In this document: piece by piece, positions 53,563-62,945 of the stretch
Layout of the letters: each line of letters opens with the position of its first letter
Numbering within the stretch: position 1 is the stretch's first letter
Assembly: GCF_900103405.1 (NCBI RefSeq)
Contig: NZ_FNHX01000015.1
Location: 1-64,000, forward strand
Source of the DNA: Polaromonas sp. JS666
Lineage (GTDB): Bacteria; Pseudomonadota; Gammaproteobacteria; Burkholderiales; Burkholderiaceae_C
DNA: 64,000 bases
Direction: 5' to 3'
Program-made: the position numbers and the translations under genes
The notes under the pieces: model-generated
The model's database searches: none
The model's input: only the letters and a program-made list of their open reading frames with translations
What the model was told of the DNA's origin: nothing

Positions 53563-56019
53563 ATGCGCCGCGCATCCCCCTCGCCTTTTATTCTCTCCCC
53601 GGTAGCTCTTGCTGTCTCCAGGCTGGCTGTGTTTTGCGCCACGCTGGGGATGACTGTTGCCGGGACGGCGCACGCCCAGGCGGCGCCGGAGGCACCGCGA
53701 GGCGCGTCCGCCGCCGCGACGGCGGAGCCGGTGGAATCCGGGGGCGGGCTCAAGCTCAAGCCCTCGCCCAAGCTGGCCGAGGAAGTCTCCAACGACCCGG
53801 AGAACCGGGGCCCGACCTTTGTCTTCGGCGACCGTATTTCGGGCCGCCCCGACCTGGAGACGGTGATCGACGGCAATGCGGAGCTGCGCCGCGGGGCCAC
53901 CTCTATCCGTGCCGACCGCATTGAGTATTACCAGCCTGACGACCAGCTCAAAAGCCGCGGCAATGTCCGTATCAACCGGGCCGGCAACCGCTTTGACGGC
54001 CCGGAGCTGGAACTCAAGCTGGACCGGTTCGAGGGCTTTTTCACCACTCCCGGCTACCGTTTCCTGAGTAATGGCGGCAACGGCCGGGCGCAGCGGGTCG
54101 ACTTCCTCGATGAAAACCACCTGACGGCCCAACGCGCCAGCTACACCACCTGCGAGCGCGGCGATGAAGCGAGCTGGGAGCCGGCCTGGGTGCTGCGCGC
54201 CAGCAGCTTCGAGTTCGACCTGGAGACCGAGGTCGGCGTGGCTCGGGGGGCCGTCGTCCGCTTCAAGGACGTGCCCATCCTGGCTTTTCCCAAGTTCAGT
54301 TTTCCACTCAGCGACAAGCGCAAGTCGGGGCTGCTGCCGCCCAGCATCAGCATGGGCTCGACCGACGGCTTTGAGTTGCGCCAGCCTTATTACTTCGACA
54401 TCGCGCCGAATCGGGACGCGACCTTTTCCCCGGCGATCATGACCAAGCGCGGCGTAGACCTGGCCGGCGAGTTCCGTTACCTGGAGCCCAGCTACCGGGG
54501 CGAGCTGCGCGCCAACTATCTGCCGAATGACAAACTGCGGGACCGGGATCGCTGGTCCTACGGCTACCAGCACACCGGGGTCATTAACACCGGGCTGTCC
54601 TCCGTCGGTGCCCTCGGCCTCAACCTCAACCTGAACCGTGTCAGCGACAACGATTACTGGCGCGATTTCCCGGCACGCTCCGGTTACACCACCCAGCGGC
54701 TGTTGTCCCAGGATGCCACCCTGTCCTGGAGTCGGGGCTTCTTCTATACCAGCCTGCGTACCCTGAAATGGCAGACGCTGCAGGACGTGACCTCGCCCAT
54801 CGTCCCTCCCTACGACCGGCTTCCGCAATTGACCGCCAGCTACACCCGGGTGGATGCCCCGCTGGGCGGCCTGGGCAAGGGCTTTGACTGGTCCATCGAG
54901 GGCGATTACACGCGGTTTTCCGCGGACCGGACCCTGACGAACCAGCCCAACAGCAACCGGGCCTACACCAAGCTGCAGGTCAGCCGCCCCTGGCTGTCGT
55001 CGTCCGGCTTCATCACGCCCAAGGTGCAGCTGCACGCTACCAGCTACCAGTTCGACGCGCCGCTGATCACCGACGGCGCGCGATCGGCCTCGCGTGTCGT
55101 CCCGACCTTCAGCCTGGACAGCGGCCTGCAGTTTGAGCGCGAGGCGAGTTTCCTGGGCCGAAATTTCACCCAAACGCTGGAGCCGCGGGCCTTTTATGTG
55201 CGCACGCCCTTTCGCGACCAGAGCCGGCTGCCGAACTACGATTCCGGCCTCAACGACTTCAATTTCGCGACGGTGTTCACCGAAAACGCCTTTGTCGGCA
55301 ATGACCGCATTTCCGACGCGAACCTGCTGACACTGGGCGTGACTTCGCGCCTGCTGGACCCGGCGACCGGCGCCGAGGCCGTGCGCGTGGGCATCGCGCA
55401 GCGCCTGCGCTTCGAGGACCAGCGCGTGACCTTGCCCGGCGCGCTGCCCGTCACCGACCGCATCAGCGACATTCTGGTCGGCGCGTCCGTCAACTGGGTG
55501 CCGCAGTGGTCTTTCGACAGCACGGTGCAGTACAACCCCAAGACCCGGCAGTCCGAGCGCGCCTCTTTCGGCGTGCGCTACAACCCGAGCAACTACCGCG
55601 TCATCAGCGCCGCGTTCCGGCGCCAGCGCAATGTCAGCGAGCAGATCGACGTGGGCTGGCAATGGCCCATCAACGACCTGTGGGGCGACAGGGGCAAGGA
55701 CCTGGGTGCCGGGCAGGGCCAGGGCGGCGGGCGCTACTACGCGGTCGGACGGCTCAATTACAGCGTGCTGGATAAGCGGCTGGTCGATTCCATCATCGGC
55801 GTCGAATACGATGGCTGCTGCTGGATAGGCCGCGTCGTGTTGCAGCGATCGCAGACCGGCACGGGTACTTCGGACACCCGGATCATGTTCCAGCTGGAGC
55901 TGGTGGGTTTCTCCCGCATAGGCGCCAACCCCCTGGAAACCCTCAAATCAAATGTCCCGCGCTACCAGTACCTGCGTGAGAAAATCGAGGCTCCAAGCCG
56001 CTTTACCACTTATGACTAA
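53563..56019 (+). CDS. lptD: LPS-assembly protein LptD
   Basis: The 818-residue outer-membrane protein inserts LPS into the outer leaflet with LptE. A signal peptide is visible (residues 1-38, ending AHAQ). A periplasmic LptA-like jellyroll (about 85-220, VFGDRISGRPDLETVIDGNAELRRG) precedes the large OMP barrel to the C-terminus. Cysteines are few (CERGDE; CCWIG), consistent with the C...CC pairs needed for LptD disulfides. The stop overlaps surA by 8 bp. Confidence 0.96.
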   Translation: MRRASPSPFILSPVALAVSRLAVFCATLGMTVAGTAHAQAAPEAPRGASAAATAEPVESGGGLKLKPSPKLAEEVSNDPENRGPTFVFGDRISGRPDLETVIDGNAELRRGATSIRADRIEYYQPDDQLKSRGNVRINRAGNRFDGPELELKLDRFEGFFTTPGYRFLSNGGNGRAQRVDFLDENHLTAQRASYTTCERGDEASWEPAWVLRASSFEFDLETEVGVARGAVVRFKDVPILAFPKFSFPLSDKRKSGLLPPSISMGSTDGFELRQPYYFDIAPNRDATFSPAIMTKRGVDLAGEFRYLEPSYRGELRANYLPNDKLRDRDRWSYGYQHTGVINTGLSSVGALGLNLNLNRVSDNDYWRDFPARSGYTTQRLLSQDATLSWSRGFFYTSLRTLKWQTLQDVTSPIVPPYDRLPQLTASYTRVDAPLGGLGKGFDWSIEGDYTRFSADRTLTNQPNSNRAYTKLQVSRPWLSSSGFITPKVQLHATSYQFDAPLITDGARSASRVVPTFSLDSGLQFEREASFLGRNFTQTLEPRAFYVRTPFRDQSRLPNYDSGLNDFNFATVFTENAFVGNDRISDANLLTLGVTSRLLDPATGAEAVRVGIAQRLRFEDQRVTLPGALPVTDRISDILVGASVNWVPQWSFDSTVQYNPKTRQSERASFGVRYNPSNYRVISAAFRRQRNVSEQIDVGWQWPINDLWGDRGKDLGAGQGQGGGRYYAVGRLNYSVLDKRLVDSIIGVEYDGCCWIGRVVLQRSQTGTGTSDTRIMFQLELVGFSRIGANPLETLKSNVPRYQYLREKIEAPSRFTTYD

Positions 56020-57415
56020 TCACCGCTTTGTTCCAGAATTTTTCTCGGGCCTGCCGCACCTCGCCGGAACGGCGCTCGCGCTCGCCATGCTGTTGACGGC
56101 ACAGGCGCATGCACAGGGGCTCAAGCCTTCCGCGCCGCTGCGCCTGTCGTCCGATCCGGTCGCGCGGCCCCCGGCCGGTCAGCGCCAGGCCGATTTCATC
56201 GTCGCGGTGGTCAATTCCGAGCCCATTACCAATAGCGAGGTCCGCCTCAAACTGGTCCGCACCGAGCAGCAAATCCTGCAGCAGGGCACGGCGCTGCCGC
56301 CGCGCAGCGAATTGGTGGTGCAGGTCCTGGAGCGCATGATCAGCGACAAGGCGCAGCTGCAACTGGCGCGCGCGTCCGGTGTCCGGATCGACGAAAGCGC
56401 CATCCAGGCCGCGGTCCAGAGCGTCGCGAGCCAGAACCAGATCAGCGTGGACGAGCTGCGCAGCCGCCTGAAAGCGGACGGCATCGACTACGCGCAGTTC
56501 CGCTCCGAGGTACGTGACGAGCTCCTGGTGGGCCGCCTGCGCCAACGCGAACTCGAGTCACGCGTCAGCGTGACCGAGCAGGAGATCGACCAGTTCCTGC
56601 GCGACCAGGAAGGCGGCGGCGCCGAGGCTTCCGCCCTGGCCCTCAACCTGGGCGAAATCCTGGTGGCGGTGCCCGAGAACGCCACGCCCGAGCAGGTCGC
56701 GGCGCTGCAGGCCCGAGCCCAGCAGGTGGTCGACCGTGCCCGCGCGGGCGGTGATTTCGCCGCGCTGGCCGCCGAATTCTCCGCTTCCGCCACCCGCACG
56801 ACCGGCGGCCAGATGGGCCTGCGCACCGCGGACCGCTATCCTCCGCTTTTTGTGGACGCCACCAAAAACCTGCAGACCGGCGGCGTGGCGGGCCCGGTGC
56901 GAAGCGGCGCGGGCTTTCACATCCTCAAGGTGATTGAAAAGCGCCAGGGCGGCATGCCCGGCGCGACCGTGACCCAGACCCATGCCCGCCACATTCTGCT
57001 GCGGCTGAACCCCAAGGTGACGGAAGCCGCCGCGACCGAAAAACTTGCTGAATTCAAAAAGCGCATCCAGGCCGGGCAAGCCGATTTTGCGGCCCTCGCT
57101 CGCGAGAACAGCGATGACGGCTCGGCCAAGGAAGGCGGCGACCTGGGCTGGGCCAGCCCCGGCATGTTTGTGCCCGAGTTCGAAAAAGTCATGAACAGCC
57201 TGGCACCCAACCAGGTGTCCGATCCGCTGGTGTCGCGTTTCGGCGTGCACATCATCCAGGTGCTGGAGCGCCGTGACACCCAGCTCTCGCAGCGCGACCA
57301 GCGCGAGATCGCGCGCAACGTGTTGCGCGAGAAGAAACAGAACGAAGCCTACGCACTCTGGGCCCAGGAGGTCCGCGGCCGCGCGTATGTGGAGTACCGT
57401 GAACCGCCGCAGTGA
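56012..57415 (+). CDS. surA: Peptidyl-prolyl isomerase / chaperone SurA
   Basis: The 467-residue periplasmic chaperone helps outer-membrane proteins (including LptD) fold. It has a signal peptide (about 1-36, ending AQAHAQ), the SurA_N chaperone region (VVNSEPITNSEVRLKLVRTEQQIL) and two parvulin domains (ILVAVPENATPEQVAALQ and THARHILLRLNPKVT onward, with FGVHIIQVLE). The ATG at 56012 overlaps the lptD stop, so translation is likely coupled. It matches the known lptD-surA operon. Confidence 0.96.
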   Translation: MTNHRFVPEFFSGLPHLAGTALALAMLLTAQAHAQGLKPSAPLRLSSDPVARPPAGQRQADFIVAVVNSEPITNSEVRLKLVRTEQQILQQGTALPPRSELVVQVLERMISDKAQLQLARASGVRIDESAIQAAVQSVASQNQISVDELRSRLKADGIDYAQFRSEVRDELLVGRLRQRELESRVSVTEQEIDQFLRDQEGGGAEASALALNLGEILVAVPENATPEQVAALQARAQQVVDRARAGGDFAALAAEFSASATRTTGGQMGLRTADRYPPLFVDATKNLQTGGVAGPVRSGAGFHILKVIEKRQGGMPGATVTQTHARHILLRLNPKVTEAAATEKLAEFKKRIQAGQADFAALARENSDDGSAKEGGDLGWASPGMFVPEFEKVMNSLAPNQVSDPLVSRFGVHIIQVLERRDTQLSQRDQREIARNVLREKKQNEAYALWAQEVRGRAYVEYREPPQ

Positions 57416-57554
57416 GATGGCCCCCACGGTCGCTCACTGCGTGTAGCCTGCGGCTTCTCCCTGCCCCTTTCATTACGAGAGGGGCCGCTGCGCCTGCGGT
57501 CTGGCAAAGCCAGTCCCGCGGCCCCTGCTGGTTTAGGAATCGAGGCCGCAACAC

Positions 57555-58325
57555 ATGAAGCACATCCCCCGCAAACGCTTCGGCCAGCACTTTCTGACCG
57601 ACCAGGGCATCATCGAAGGCATCGTCCAGGCCATCGCGCCGCGGGCCGGGCAGGCTGTGGTGGAAATTGGCCCCGGGCTTGCCGCCCTGACCCAGCCCCT
57701 GGTCGAGCGCCTGGGGAAGCTCACGGTGATCGAACTGGACCGCGACCTGGCCCGGCAGCTGCGCGAGCATCCCCAGCTCAGCGTGGTCGAGTCCGACATC
57801 CTCAAGGTCGACATCCATGCGCTGGCGAGCACCGCCTGCGCGCCGGGGCAAAAACTCCGGGTCGTCGGCAACCTGCCGTACAACATCTCCACACCCATCC
57901 TGTTTCACCTGCTGGGCGCCGTGGACGTCATTGAAGACCAGCACTTCATGCTGCAAAAAGAGGTCATAGACCGCATGGTGGCGACGCCCGCCACTGGCGA
58001 CTACGGCCGGCTCAGCGTGATGCTGCAGTGGCGCTACGCCATGGAAAATGTGCTGTTCGTGCCGCCGCAGAGCTTTGACCCGCCGCCGCGCGTGGACAGC
58101 GCGGTGGTGCGTATGGTGCCGCATGCGGCGCCGGCGGCGCTGGACGCCAGGCTGCTCAGCGAGCTGGTGCAGGTGGCATTCAGCCAGCGCCGCAAGCTGC
58201 TGCGCCACACGCTGGGGCAGTGGCTGGCCGCGCGCGGCTTTGGCGGCACGTTTGACGTGCAGCGCCGCGCCGAGGAAGTGCCGGTGGCCGAGTACGTCGC
58301 GCTGGTGCAGGCGCTGCAAGCCTGA
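57555..58325 (+). CDS. rsmA: 16S rRNA adenine dimethyltransferase RsmA (KsgA)
   Basis: The 256-residue enzyme dimethylates A1518 and A1519 of 16S rRNA. The SAM site is [15 protein letters not shown], the catalytic motif IV is [13 protein letters not shown], and the N-terminal [15 protein letters not shown] is a hallmark. Length is normal. It follows surA after a 139-bp gap; pdxA, found there in many relatives, is absent. A strong terminator lies 18 bp after its stop. Confidence 0.97.
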   Translation: MKHIPRKRFGQHFLTDQGIIEGIVQAIAPRAGQAVVEIGPGLAALTQPLVERLGKLTVIELDRDLARQLREHPQLSVVESDILKVDIHALASTACAPGQKLRVVGNLPYNISTPILFHLLGAVDVIEDQHFMLQKEVIDRMVATPATGDYGRLSVMLQWRYAMENVLFVPPQSFDPPPRVDSAVVRMVPHAAPAALDARLLSELVQVAFSQRRKLLRHTLGQWLAARGFGGTFDVQRRAEEVPVAEYVALVQALQA

Positions 58326-58343
58326 ACGCCGGCTTTCGGCATA

Positions 58344-58372
58344 AAAAAAGCCCGTCGATGACGGGCTTTTTT
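58344..58372 (+). terminator. Intrinsic terminator after rsmA
   Basis: AAAAAAGCCCGTC (58344-58356) and GACGGGCTTTTTT (58360-58372) form a perfect 13-bp inverted repeat with a 3-nt loop, with A and T runs outside. It ends the lptD-surA-rsmA transcript and could also act leftward on the barstar side. Confidence 0.95.
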
Positions 58373-58403
58373 GCGGGCGCCTGCGGCGCCCCCATGGTTT
58401 GCT

Positions 58404-58589
58404 TCAAGCAGCGGCGAGCCAGTAACCCGCGTTAAACGGGCTGCTCATGCGCAATGCCAGAGGTGACACGTCCACCAGTTTGTCGGTAGGCATGACTTCT
58501 TCACCTTCTGCAACTGCTTGCTGGGCCTCATTCGCCCGATCCCCTTGGCCGATGTCTGGGGAGCGGGCTACAGAAAAGAATAGAAACAT
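58404..58589 (-). CDS. Small ORF downstream of barstar, uncertain
   Basis: A 61-residue frame starts at ATG 58589, overlapping the last 22 bp of the barstar gene, and ends before the rsmA terminator. Its C-terminal half (EEVMPTDKLVDVSPLALRMS) reads like protein, but the first residues are only the shifted barstar end. It may be a real third gene of the barnase/barstar unit, a decayed fragment, or chance. No family is recognised. Confidence 0.25.
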   Translation of the reverse strand: MFLFFSVARSPDIGQGDRANEAQQAVAEGEEVMPTDKLVDVSPLALRMSSPFNAGYWLAAA

Positions 58590-59017
58590 CTGAACGGTAT
58601 CTTGCGATCCGCCCAGTAGTCCGAGGCATCCCGGAAGATGTCGAGCAGCTGCTCGCGCGCTTCCTTGTCGAATTTGGCGTTGGCCGGAATCTGCTCGAGC
58701 ACGACGATGAAGCCAGGCTGCGGGCCCGACTTGTGGACCAGGTCCGTCATGCAGTCGTACAGCGCGTCGAAATTCTTGCCGAAGTGGGCCGGGAAGGTGT
58801 ATTGCGCCGCAATCATGTCCAGCACGTCCTGTTTGCTCTGGGCATTGCCCAGGTTGGCATACAGGAAATGCTGGTTCAGCTGCGTCGCAGCGTCCTGCAG
58901 GTCCTGCACCCGGAAGGCGCGTATGGATTGAACGATATTGGGCCGCACGCCGCGCAAGGGCGTTTCACCGTCCTTGCGCACCGGCGTCTCGTTGTCCCGA
59001 CGAAGTGGTGTATCCAT
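58568..59017 (-). CDS. Barstar-like ribonuclease inhibitor
   Basis: The 149-residue protein has the barstar fold in its C-terminal about 100 residues: QHFLYANLGNAQSKQDVLDMIAAQYTFPAHFGKNFDALYDCMTDL, a hallmark of barstar helix 1-2 and the acidic binding face, and LDIFRDASDYWADRKIPF. The N-terminal 50 residues are an Arg/Thr-rich extension made of short near-repeats (PLRRDNETPVRKDGETPLRG). It lies 54 bp downstream of the barnase-like gene on the same strand and would protect the cell from that RNase. Confidence 0.9.
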   Translation of the reverse strand: MDTPLRRDNETPVRKDGETPLRGVRPNIVQSIRAFRVQDLQDAATQLNQHFLYANLGNAQSKQDVLDMIAAQYTFPAHFGKNFDALYDCMTDLVHKSGPQPGFIVVLEQIPANAKFDKEAREQLLDIFRDASDYWADRKIPFRCFYSFL

Positions 59018-59070
59018 CTCCGCTACTCTTTCTCTGAAGTCAAAAACTCGTAATAACAACCACGGTTCAT

Positions 59071-59487
59071 TTACTGAACGATTCTGCGAAAACTCGCATA
59101 GTGGTCGTCGGTGTAATAACAGGCATCCGGGGCGGTGGGTTTCAAGCCGCCACAAACAATGCGCCGGGCTCCCCGGCTGCGTTCATTGGGCGTTCGGACG
59201 GTGTATTCGCGGTAGTAACCGCGACGGTTGGCCGGAAGAAGTCGCTCCCGGTTGCCAAACACCACGCCGTCCTTGTCATGCCTGAACGGCCCACCCTGGT
59301 AAATCAGCGTCATCATGTCGCGCCCTTGCGGGGGCAATTGGGCCGCTGCGATGGTACCGACCGGCGCCGGTGAATCCGCGCCCTTGGCTTGCACCACGCT
59401 GGGGATCAGCCCGCTCAGGCTGGTTGCCAAGACCAGCAGGCCGGCCATTTTGGCTACCTGCCGACGTCCCCACCCATTGCGCAACAT
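59071..59487 (-). CDS. Secreted barnase-type guanyl-specific ribonuclease
   Basis: The 138-residue protein has a signal peptide (hydrophobic core GLLVLATSLSGLI, probable cleavage near VQA). The mature ribonuclease N1/T1/barnase domain keeps the catalytic set: E94 in YYREYTV, R109 in ARRIVCG and H129 in TDDHYASF. VFGNRERLLP is also typical. Cys112 and Cys123 could form a disulfide. It is first in a two-gene unit with barstar. An exported RNase with cytoplasmic inhibitor suits nutrition or competition. Confidence 0.92.
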   Translation of the reverse strand: MLRNGWGRRQVAKMAGLLVLATSLSGLIPSVVQAKGADSPAPVGTIAAAQLPPQGRDMMTLIYQGGPFRHDKDGVVFGNRERLLPANRRGYYREYTVRTPNERSRGARRIVCGGLKPTAPDACYYTDDHYASFRRIVQ

Positions 59488-59602
59488 GAAAAAGAAGCCT
59501 TTCCTGAACCCAGGGTCCGCCCGCCGATTTCGGGTTAACCCTTAAATTTCAAGAGAGCTAGTTTGCCGCAAGTGGCCGGAAAACGCAAGTGGCTGCTGAA
59601 AA

Positions 59603-59635
59603 TTTAGGCAGTAAAGAGCGGGGTTACTGCCTAAA
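59603..59635 (-). terminator. Perfect inverted repeat downstream of maeB
   Basis: TTTAGGCAGTAA (59603-59614) pairs perfectly with 59624-59635 around a 9-nt loop. It lies 30 bp past the maeB stop on the minus strand, and the outgoing arm is followed by ATTTTC. It may be a weak intrinsic terminator for maeB, or a regulatory dyad before the barnase unit. Confidence 0.5.
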
Positions 59636-59664
59636 TAAGTTAGTACTGGCTATCTAATTGGGGC

Positions 59665-61983
59665 TTATCGGGCCGCGTTGGCGTCCGCTACCGTGAGGGC
59701 CGTCATGTTGACGATGCGGCGCACCGTGGCGGTGGCGGTCAGGATGTGCATGGGTTTGTTCGCACCCAGCAGCACGGGGCCGATGGCGATGTTGCCGCCG
59801 GCCGCCGTTTTGAGCAGGTTGTACGAAATATTGGCCGCATCAATATTGGGCAGCACCAGCAGGTTGGCCTCGCCGGCCAGCGTGCTGTTGGGCATGATCA
59901 GGCCGCGCGCGTCGGCGTCCAGCGCCATGTCGCCGTGCATTTCGCCGTCGACTTCCAGCCAGGGCGCTTTTTCGCGCAGCAGCTCCAGCGTGCGGCGCAT
60001 CTTCAAGGCGCTGGGCAGGTTGGAGGAGCCGAAGTTCGAGTGCGACAGCAGGGCCGCCTTGGGCTTGATGCCGAAGCGCATCATTTCTTCGGCCGCCATG
60101 GTGGTGATCTCGGCGAGCTGCTCGGCCGTCGGGTCGCAGTTGACGTGGGTGTCGAGCAGGAAGACCTGGCGATTCGGCAGCAGCAGGCCGTTCATGCAGG
60201 CGTAGGTGTTGACGCCCTCGCGCTTGCCGATGACCTGGTCCAGGTAGTCCAGGTGGTGGGCGGTCGTGCCCCAGGTGCCGCAGATCAGGCCGTCCACGTC
60301 GCCCTTGTGCAGCAGCATGCCGGCGATCAGCGTGAGGCGGCGGCGCATTTCGATCTTGGCGATCTGCACGGTGACACCGCGGCGCTCCATCATGCGGTGG
60401 TAGGTCTGCCAGAAGTCGCGGTAGCGGTGGTCCTGCTCGACGTTGACCACGTCGTAGTCGAGTTCTTCCTTCAGGCGCAGGCCGAATTTTTCGATGCGCT
60501 GGGCGATGATGGCGGGCCGGCCTATCAGCGTCGGCCGTGCCAGGCCCTCGTCCACCACGATCTGGCAGGCGCGCAGCACGCGTTCTTCCTCGCCTTCGGC
60601 ATAGGCCACGCGCTTGCGGCTGGCGGCCTTGGCGGCCGCGAAGATCGGCTTCATGACCGTGCCCGAGGCATAGACAAAACTCTGCAGCTTGTCGCGGTAG
60701 GCGTTCATGTCCTGGATGGGCCGCAGGGCCACGCCGCTGTCGGCCGCCGCCTGTGCCACCGCCGGCGCGATCTTCATCATGAGGCGCGGATCAAACGGCT
60801 TGGGAATCAGGTACTCGGGGCCGAACGCCAGCTTCTCGCCCACGTAGGCGGCCGCCACGACCTCGCTTTGCTCGGCCTGCGCGAGTTCGGCGATCGCATG
60901 CACGGCCGCGATTTCCATCTCAATGGTGATGGTGGAGGCGCCGGCATCCAGCGCGCCGCGGAAGATATACGGAAAACACAGGACGTTGTTGACCTGGTTG
61001 GGGTAGTCGGTGCGGCCGGTTGCCATGATGGCGTCGTCGCGCACGGACTTGACGTCCTCGGGCGTGATCTCGGGATTCGGGTTGGCCAGCGCCAGGATGA
61101 TGGGCTTGGCCGCCATCTTGGCGACCATGTCCTTCTTGAGCACGCCGCCGGCCGACAGGCCCAGGAAAATGTCCGCGCCCGCGATCACCTCGCCGAGGGT
61201 GCGGGCGTCGGTCTTCTGCGCGAACTGGATCTTGTCCTCGTCCATCAGCTCGGTGCGGCCTTCGTAGACCACGCCGGCCAGGTCGGTCACGAACACGTTT
61301 TCACGCTGTATGCCCAGCTTGAGCAGCAGGTTCAGGCAGGCCAGCGCCGCCGCGCCCGCGCCCGAGGTCACCAGCTTGACCTGGCCGGGGCCCTTGCCGA
61401 CCACTTTGAGCGCGTTCAGCACCGCCGCGCCCACGGTGATGGCCGTGCCGTGCTGGTCGTCGTGGAACACCGGAATCTTCATGCGCTTGCGCAGCTCGCG
61501 CTCCACATAAAAGCAGTCGGGCGCCTTGATGTCTTCCAGGTTGATGGCACCGAAGGTCGGCTCCAGCGAGGCGATGATGTCGACCAGCTTGGCCGGGTCT
61601 TTTTCGTCGATCTCGATGTCGAACACGTCGACGCCGGCGAACTTCTTGAACAGCACGCCCTTGCCTTCCATGACCGGCTTGGAGGCCAGCGGGCCGATGT
61701 CGCCCAGGCCCAGCACGGCGGTGCCGTTGGTCACCACGGCCACCAGGTTGCCGCGGCTGGTGTATTTGAAGGCGTTGTTCGGGTCCTTGACGATTTCCTC
61801 GCAGGGCGCGGCGACACCGGGGGAATAAGCCAGGGCCAGGTCGCGCTGGTTGGTCAGCTGCTTGGTCGCTGCGATGGCTACCTTGCCGGGGGTCGGAAAC
61901 TCGTGGTATTCAAGCGCGGCGCGGCGCAGTTCAGCGCGTTTTTCTTCACGGTCGGCAGGCGTCGCGGCGGTGGGTGTCGGCAT
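59665..61983 (-). CDS. maeB: NADP-dependent malic enzyme (MaeB type)
   Basis: The 772-residue enzyme decarboxylates malate to pyruvate. It has the malic N-terminal domain ([29 protein letters not shown]), the NAD(P) domain with [17 protein letters not shown], and a C-terminal phosphotransacetylase-like domain (from about residue 440, [22 protein letters not shown]). This fused layout and length are standard for the proteobacterial MaeB. The PTA-like part lacks clear catalytic evidence and is usually regulatory (acetyl-CoA sensing). Confidence 0.95.
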   Translation of the reverse strand: MPTPTAATPADREEKRAELRRAALEYHEFPTPGKVAIAATKQLTNQRDLALAYSPGVAAPCEEIVKDPNNAFKYTSRGNLVAVVTNGTAVLGLGDIGPLASKPVMEGKGVLFKKFAGVDVFDIEIDEKDPAKLVDIIASLEPTFGAINLEDIKAPDCFYVERELRKRMKIPVFHDDQHGTAITVGAAVLNALKVVGKGPGQVKLVTSGAGAAALACLNLLLKLGIQRENVFVTDLAGVVYEGRTELMDEDKIQFAQKTDARTLGEVIAGADIFLGLSAGGVLKKDMVAKMAAKPIILALANPNPEITPEDVKSVRDDAIMATGRTDYPNQVNNVLCFPYIFRGALDAGASTITIEMEIAAVHAIAELAQAEQSEVVAAAYVGEKLAFGPEYLIPKPFDPRLMMKIAPAVAQAAADSGVALRPIQDMNAYRDKLQSFVYASGTVMKPIFAAAKAASRKRVAYAEGEEERVLRACQIVVDEGLARPTLIGRPAIIAQRIEKFGLRLKEELDYDVVNVEQDHRYRDFWQTYHRMMERRGVTVQIAKIEMRRRLTLIAGMLLHKGDVDGLICGTWGTTAHHLDYLDQVIGKREGVNTYACMNGLLLPNRQVFLLDTHVNCDPTAEQLAEITTMAAEEMMRFGIKPKAALLSHSNFGSSNLPSALKMRRTLELLREKAPWLEVDGEMHGDMALDADARGLIMPNSTLAGEANLLVLPNIDAANISYNLLKTAAGGNIAIGPVLLGANKPMHILTATATVRRIVNMTALTVADANAAR

Positions 61984-62228
61984 CAGCAGGGTCTCCAGCG
62001 GGGAACGGTCGGATGACCGTCAATTTCTTGTAAGGGTCTGCGATTGTAGGCCGTTGGAGGGGAAAACCCTAGTAAGTGAATCTACGCAAAAAGGTGGATC
62101 GCTTTTGACTTTTGGGCATGGAAAGCCGCGTTGCCGTGGAGCTGCTTCACGATGGCGGCGCGTAGATGTTTTTTGGGCGCTGTAAGCGCGAAATACGGAA
62201 CAGCAGGCCGGGCTGGCGGCCCGGCCGC

Positions 62229-62945
62229 TCAGCGTGCCACGCCCAGCAACTGGTCCAGGCGTTCGGGCTGATCGCGCAGCGCCTGGGCCGTGCCCGTGTG
62301 CACCACCATGCCGCGGTCCAGCACCACGGCACTGTCGGAAATCGCCAGGATGGCCTGCGGATGCTGCTCCACGATGATGGCGCTCAGGCCTTCTTCGCGG
62401 GTGATGCGGCGTATGGCGCGCAGCAGTTCCTCCACGATGATGGGCGCCAGGCCCTCCAGTGGTTCATCGAGCAGCAGCAGTTTCGGATTCAGCACCAGCG
62501 CCCGGCCCACGGCCAGCATTTGTTGCTCGCCGCCTGACAGCTGCGTGCCCAGGTTGGTCTTGCGCTCGGCCAGGCGTGGGAACATGGCGTACACGCCCTC
62601 GGGGTTCCATTTGCCCGGCCGCGCCACCGCCGTCAGGTTCTCGTGCACCGTCAGCGACTTGAAGATGTTGCGCTCCTGCGGCACCCAGCCTATGCCGTTG
62701 GCCGCGCGTTCGTGCGAAGGCAGCCGGTGCAGCGCCACCATGGCCGGGCCGGCGCCGAAGGAGATGGCCCCGCCGTGCTGGCGCGTTGCGCCCGCCAGGG
62801 TGTTGATCAGCGTGGTTTTGCCGGTGCCGTTGCGGCCCAGCAGCGCGAGGGTCTGACCTTCGCCCAGCGTGAACGAGACCTCGTGCAGCACCACCGCCTC
62901 GCCGTAACCGGCGCGCAGCTTGTCGACCTTGAGCAGTTCAGCCAT
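62229..62945 (-). CDS. livF: Branched-chain amino acid ABC transporter ATP-binding protein LivF
   Basis: The 238-residue ATPase has Walker A GRNGTGKTTL, the ABC signature LSGGEQQMLAVGRAL and Walker B LLLLDEP. The short form without the LivG-type insertion identifies LivF. The ATG at 62945 overlaps the end of livG by 8 bp. It energises high-affinity uptake of Leu/Ile/Val or, in Burkholderiales, other substrates such as amides or aromatic acids, since liv-type systems are diverse. About 245 bp separate it from maeB. Confidence 0.93.
   Translation of the reverse strand: MAELLKVDKLRAGYGEAVVLHEVSFTLGEGQTLALLGRNGTGKTTLINTLAGATRQHGGAISFGAGPAMVALHRLPSHERAANGIGWVPQERNIFKSLTVHENLTAVARPGKWNPEGVYAMFPRLAERKTNLGTQLSGGEQQMLAVGRALVLNPKLLLLDEPLEGLAPIIVEELLRAIRRITREEGLSAIIVEQHPQAILAISDSAVVLDRGMVVHTGTAQALRDQPERLDQLLGVAR

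Noticed and set aside
53446-55662. Open-frame extension upstream of amgK (total 1107 codons), antisense to lptD
   Set aside because: The extension has no protein-like features and lies fully over lptD. The AmgK fold begins at 53445.
59746-62016. 756-codon plus-strand frame antisense to maeB
   Set aside because: It mirrors maeB, and the composition is His/Gly/Val/Asp-rich without any motif.
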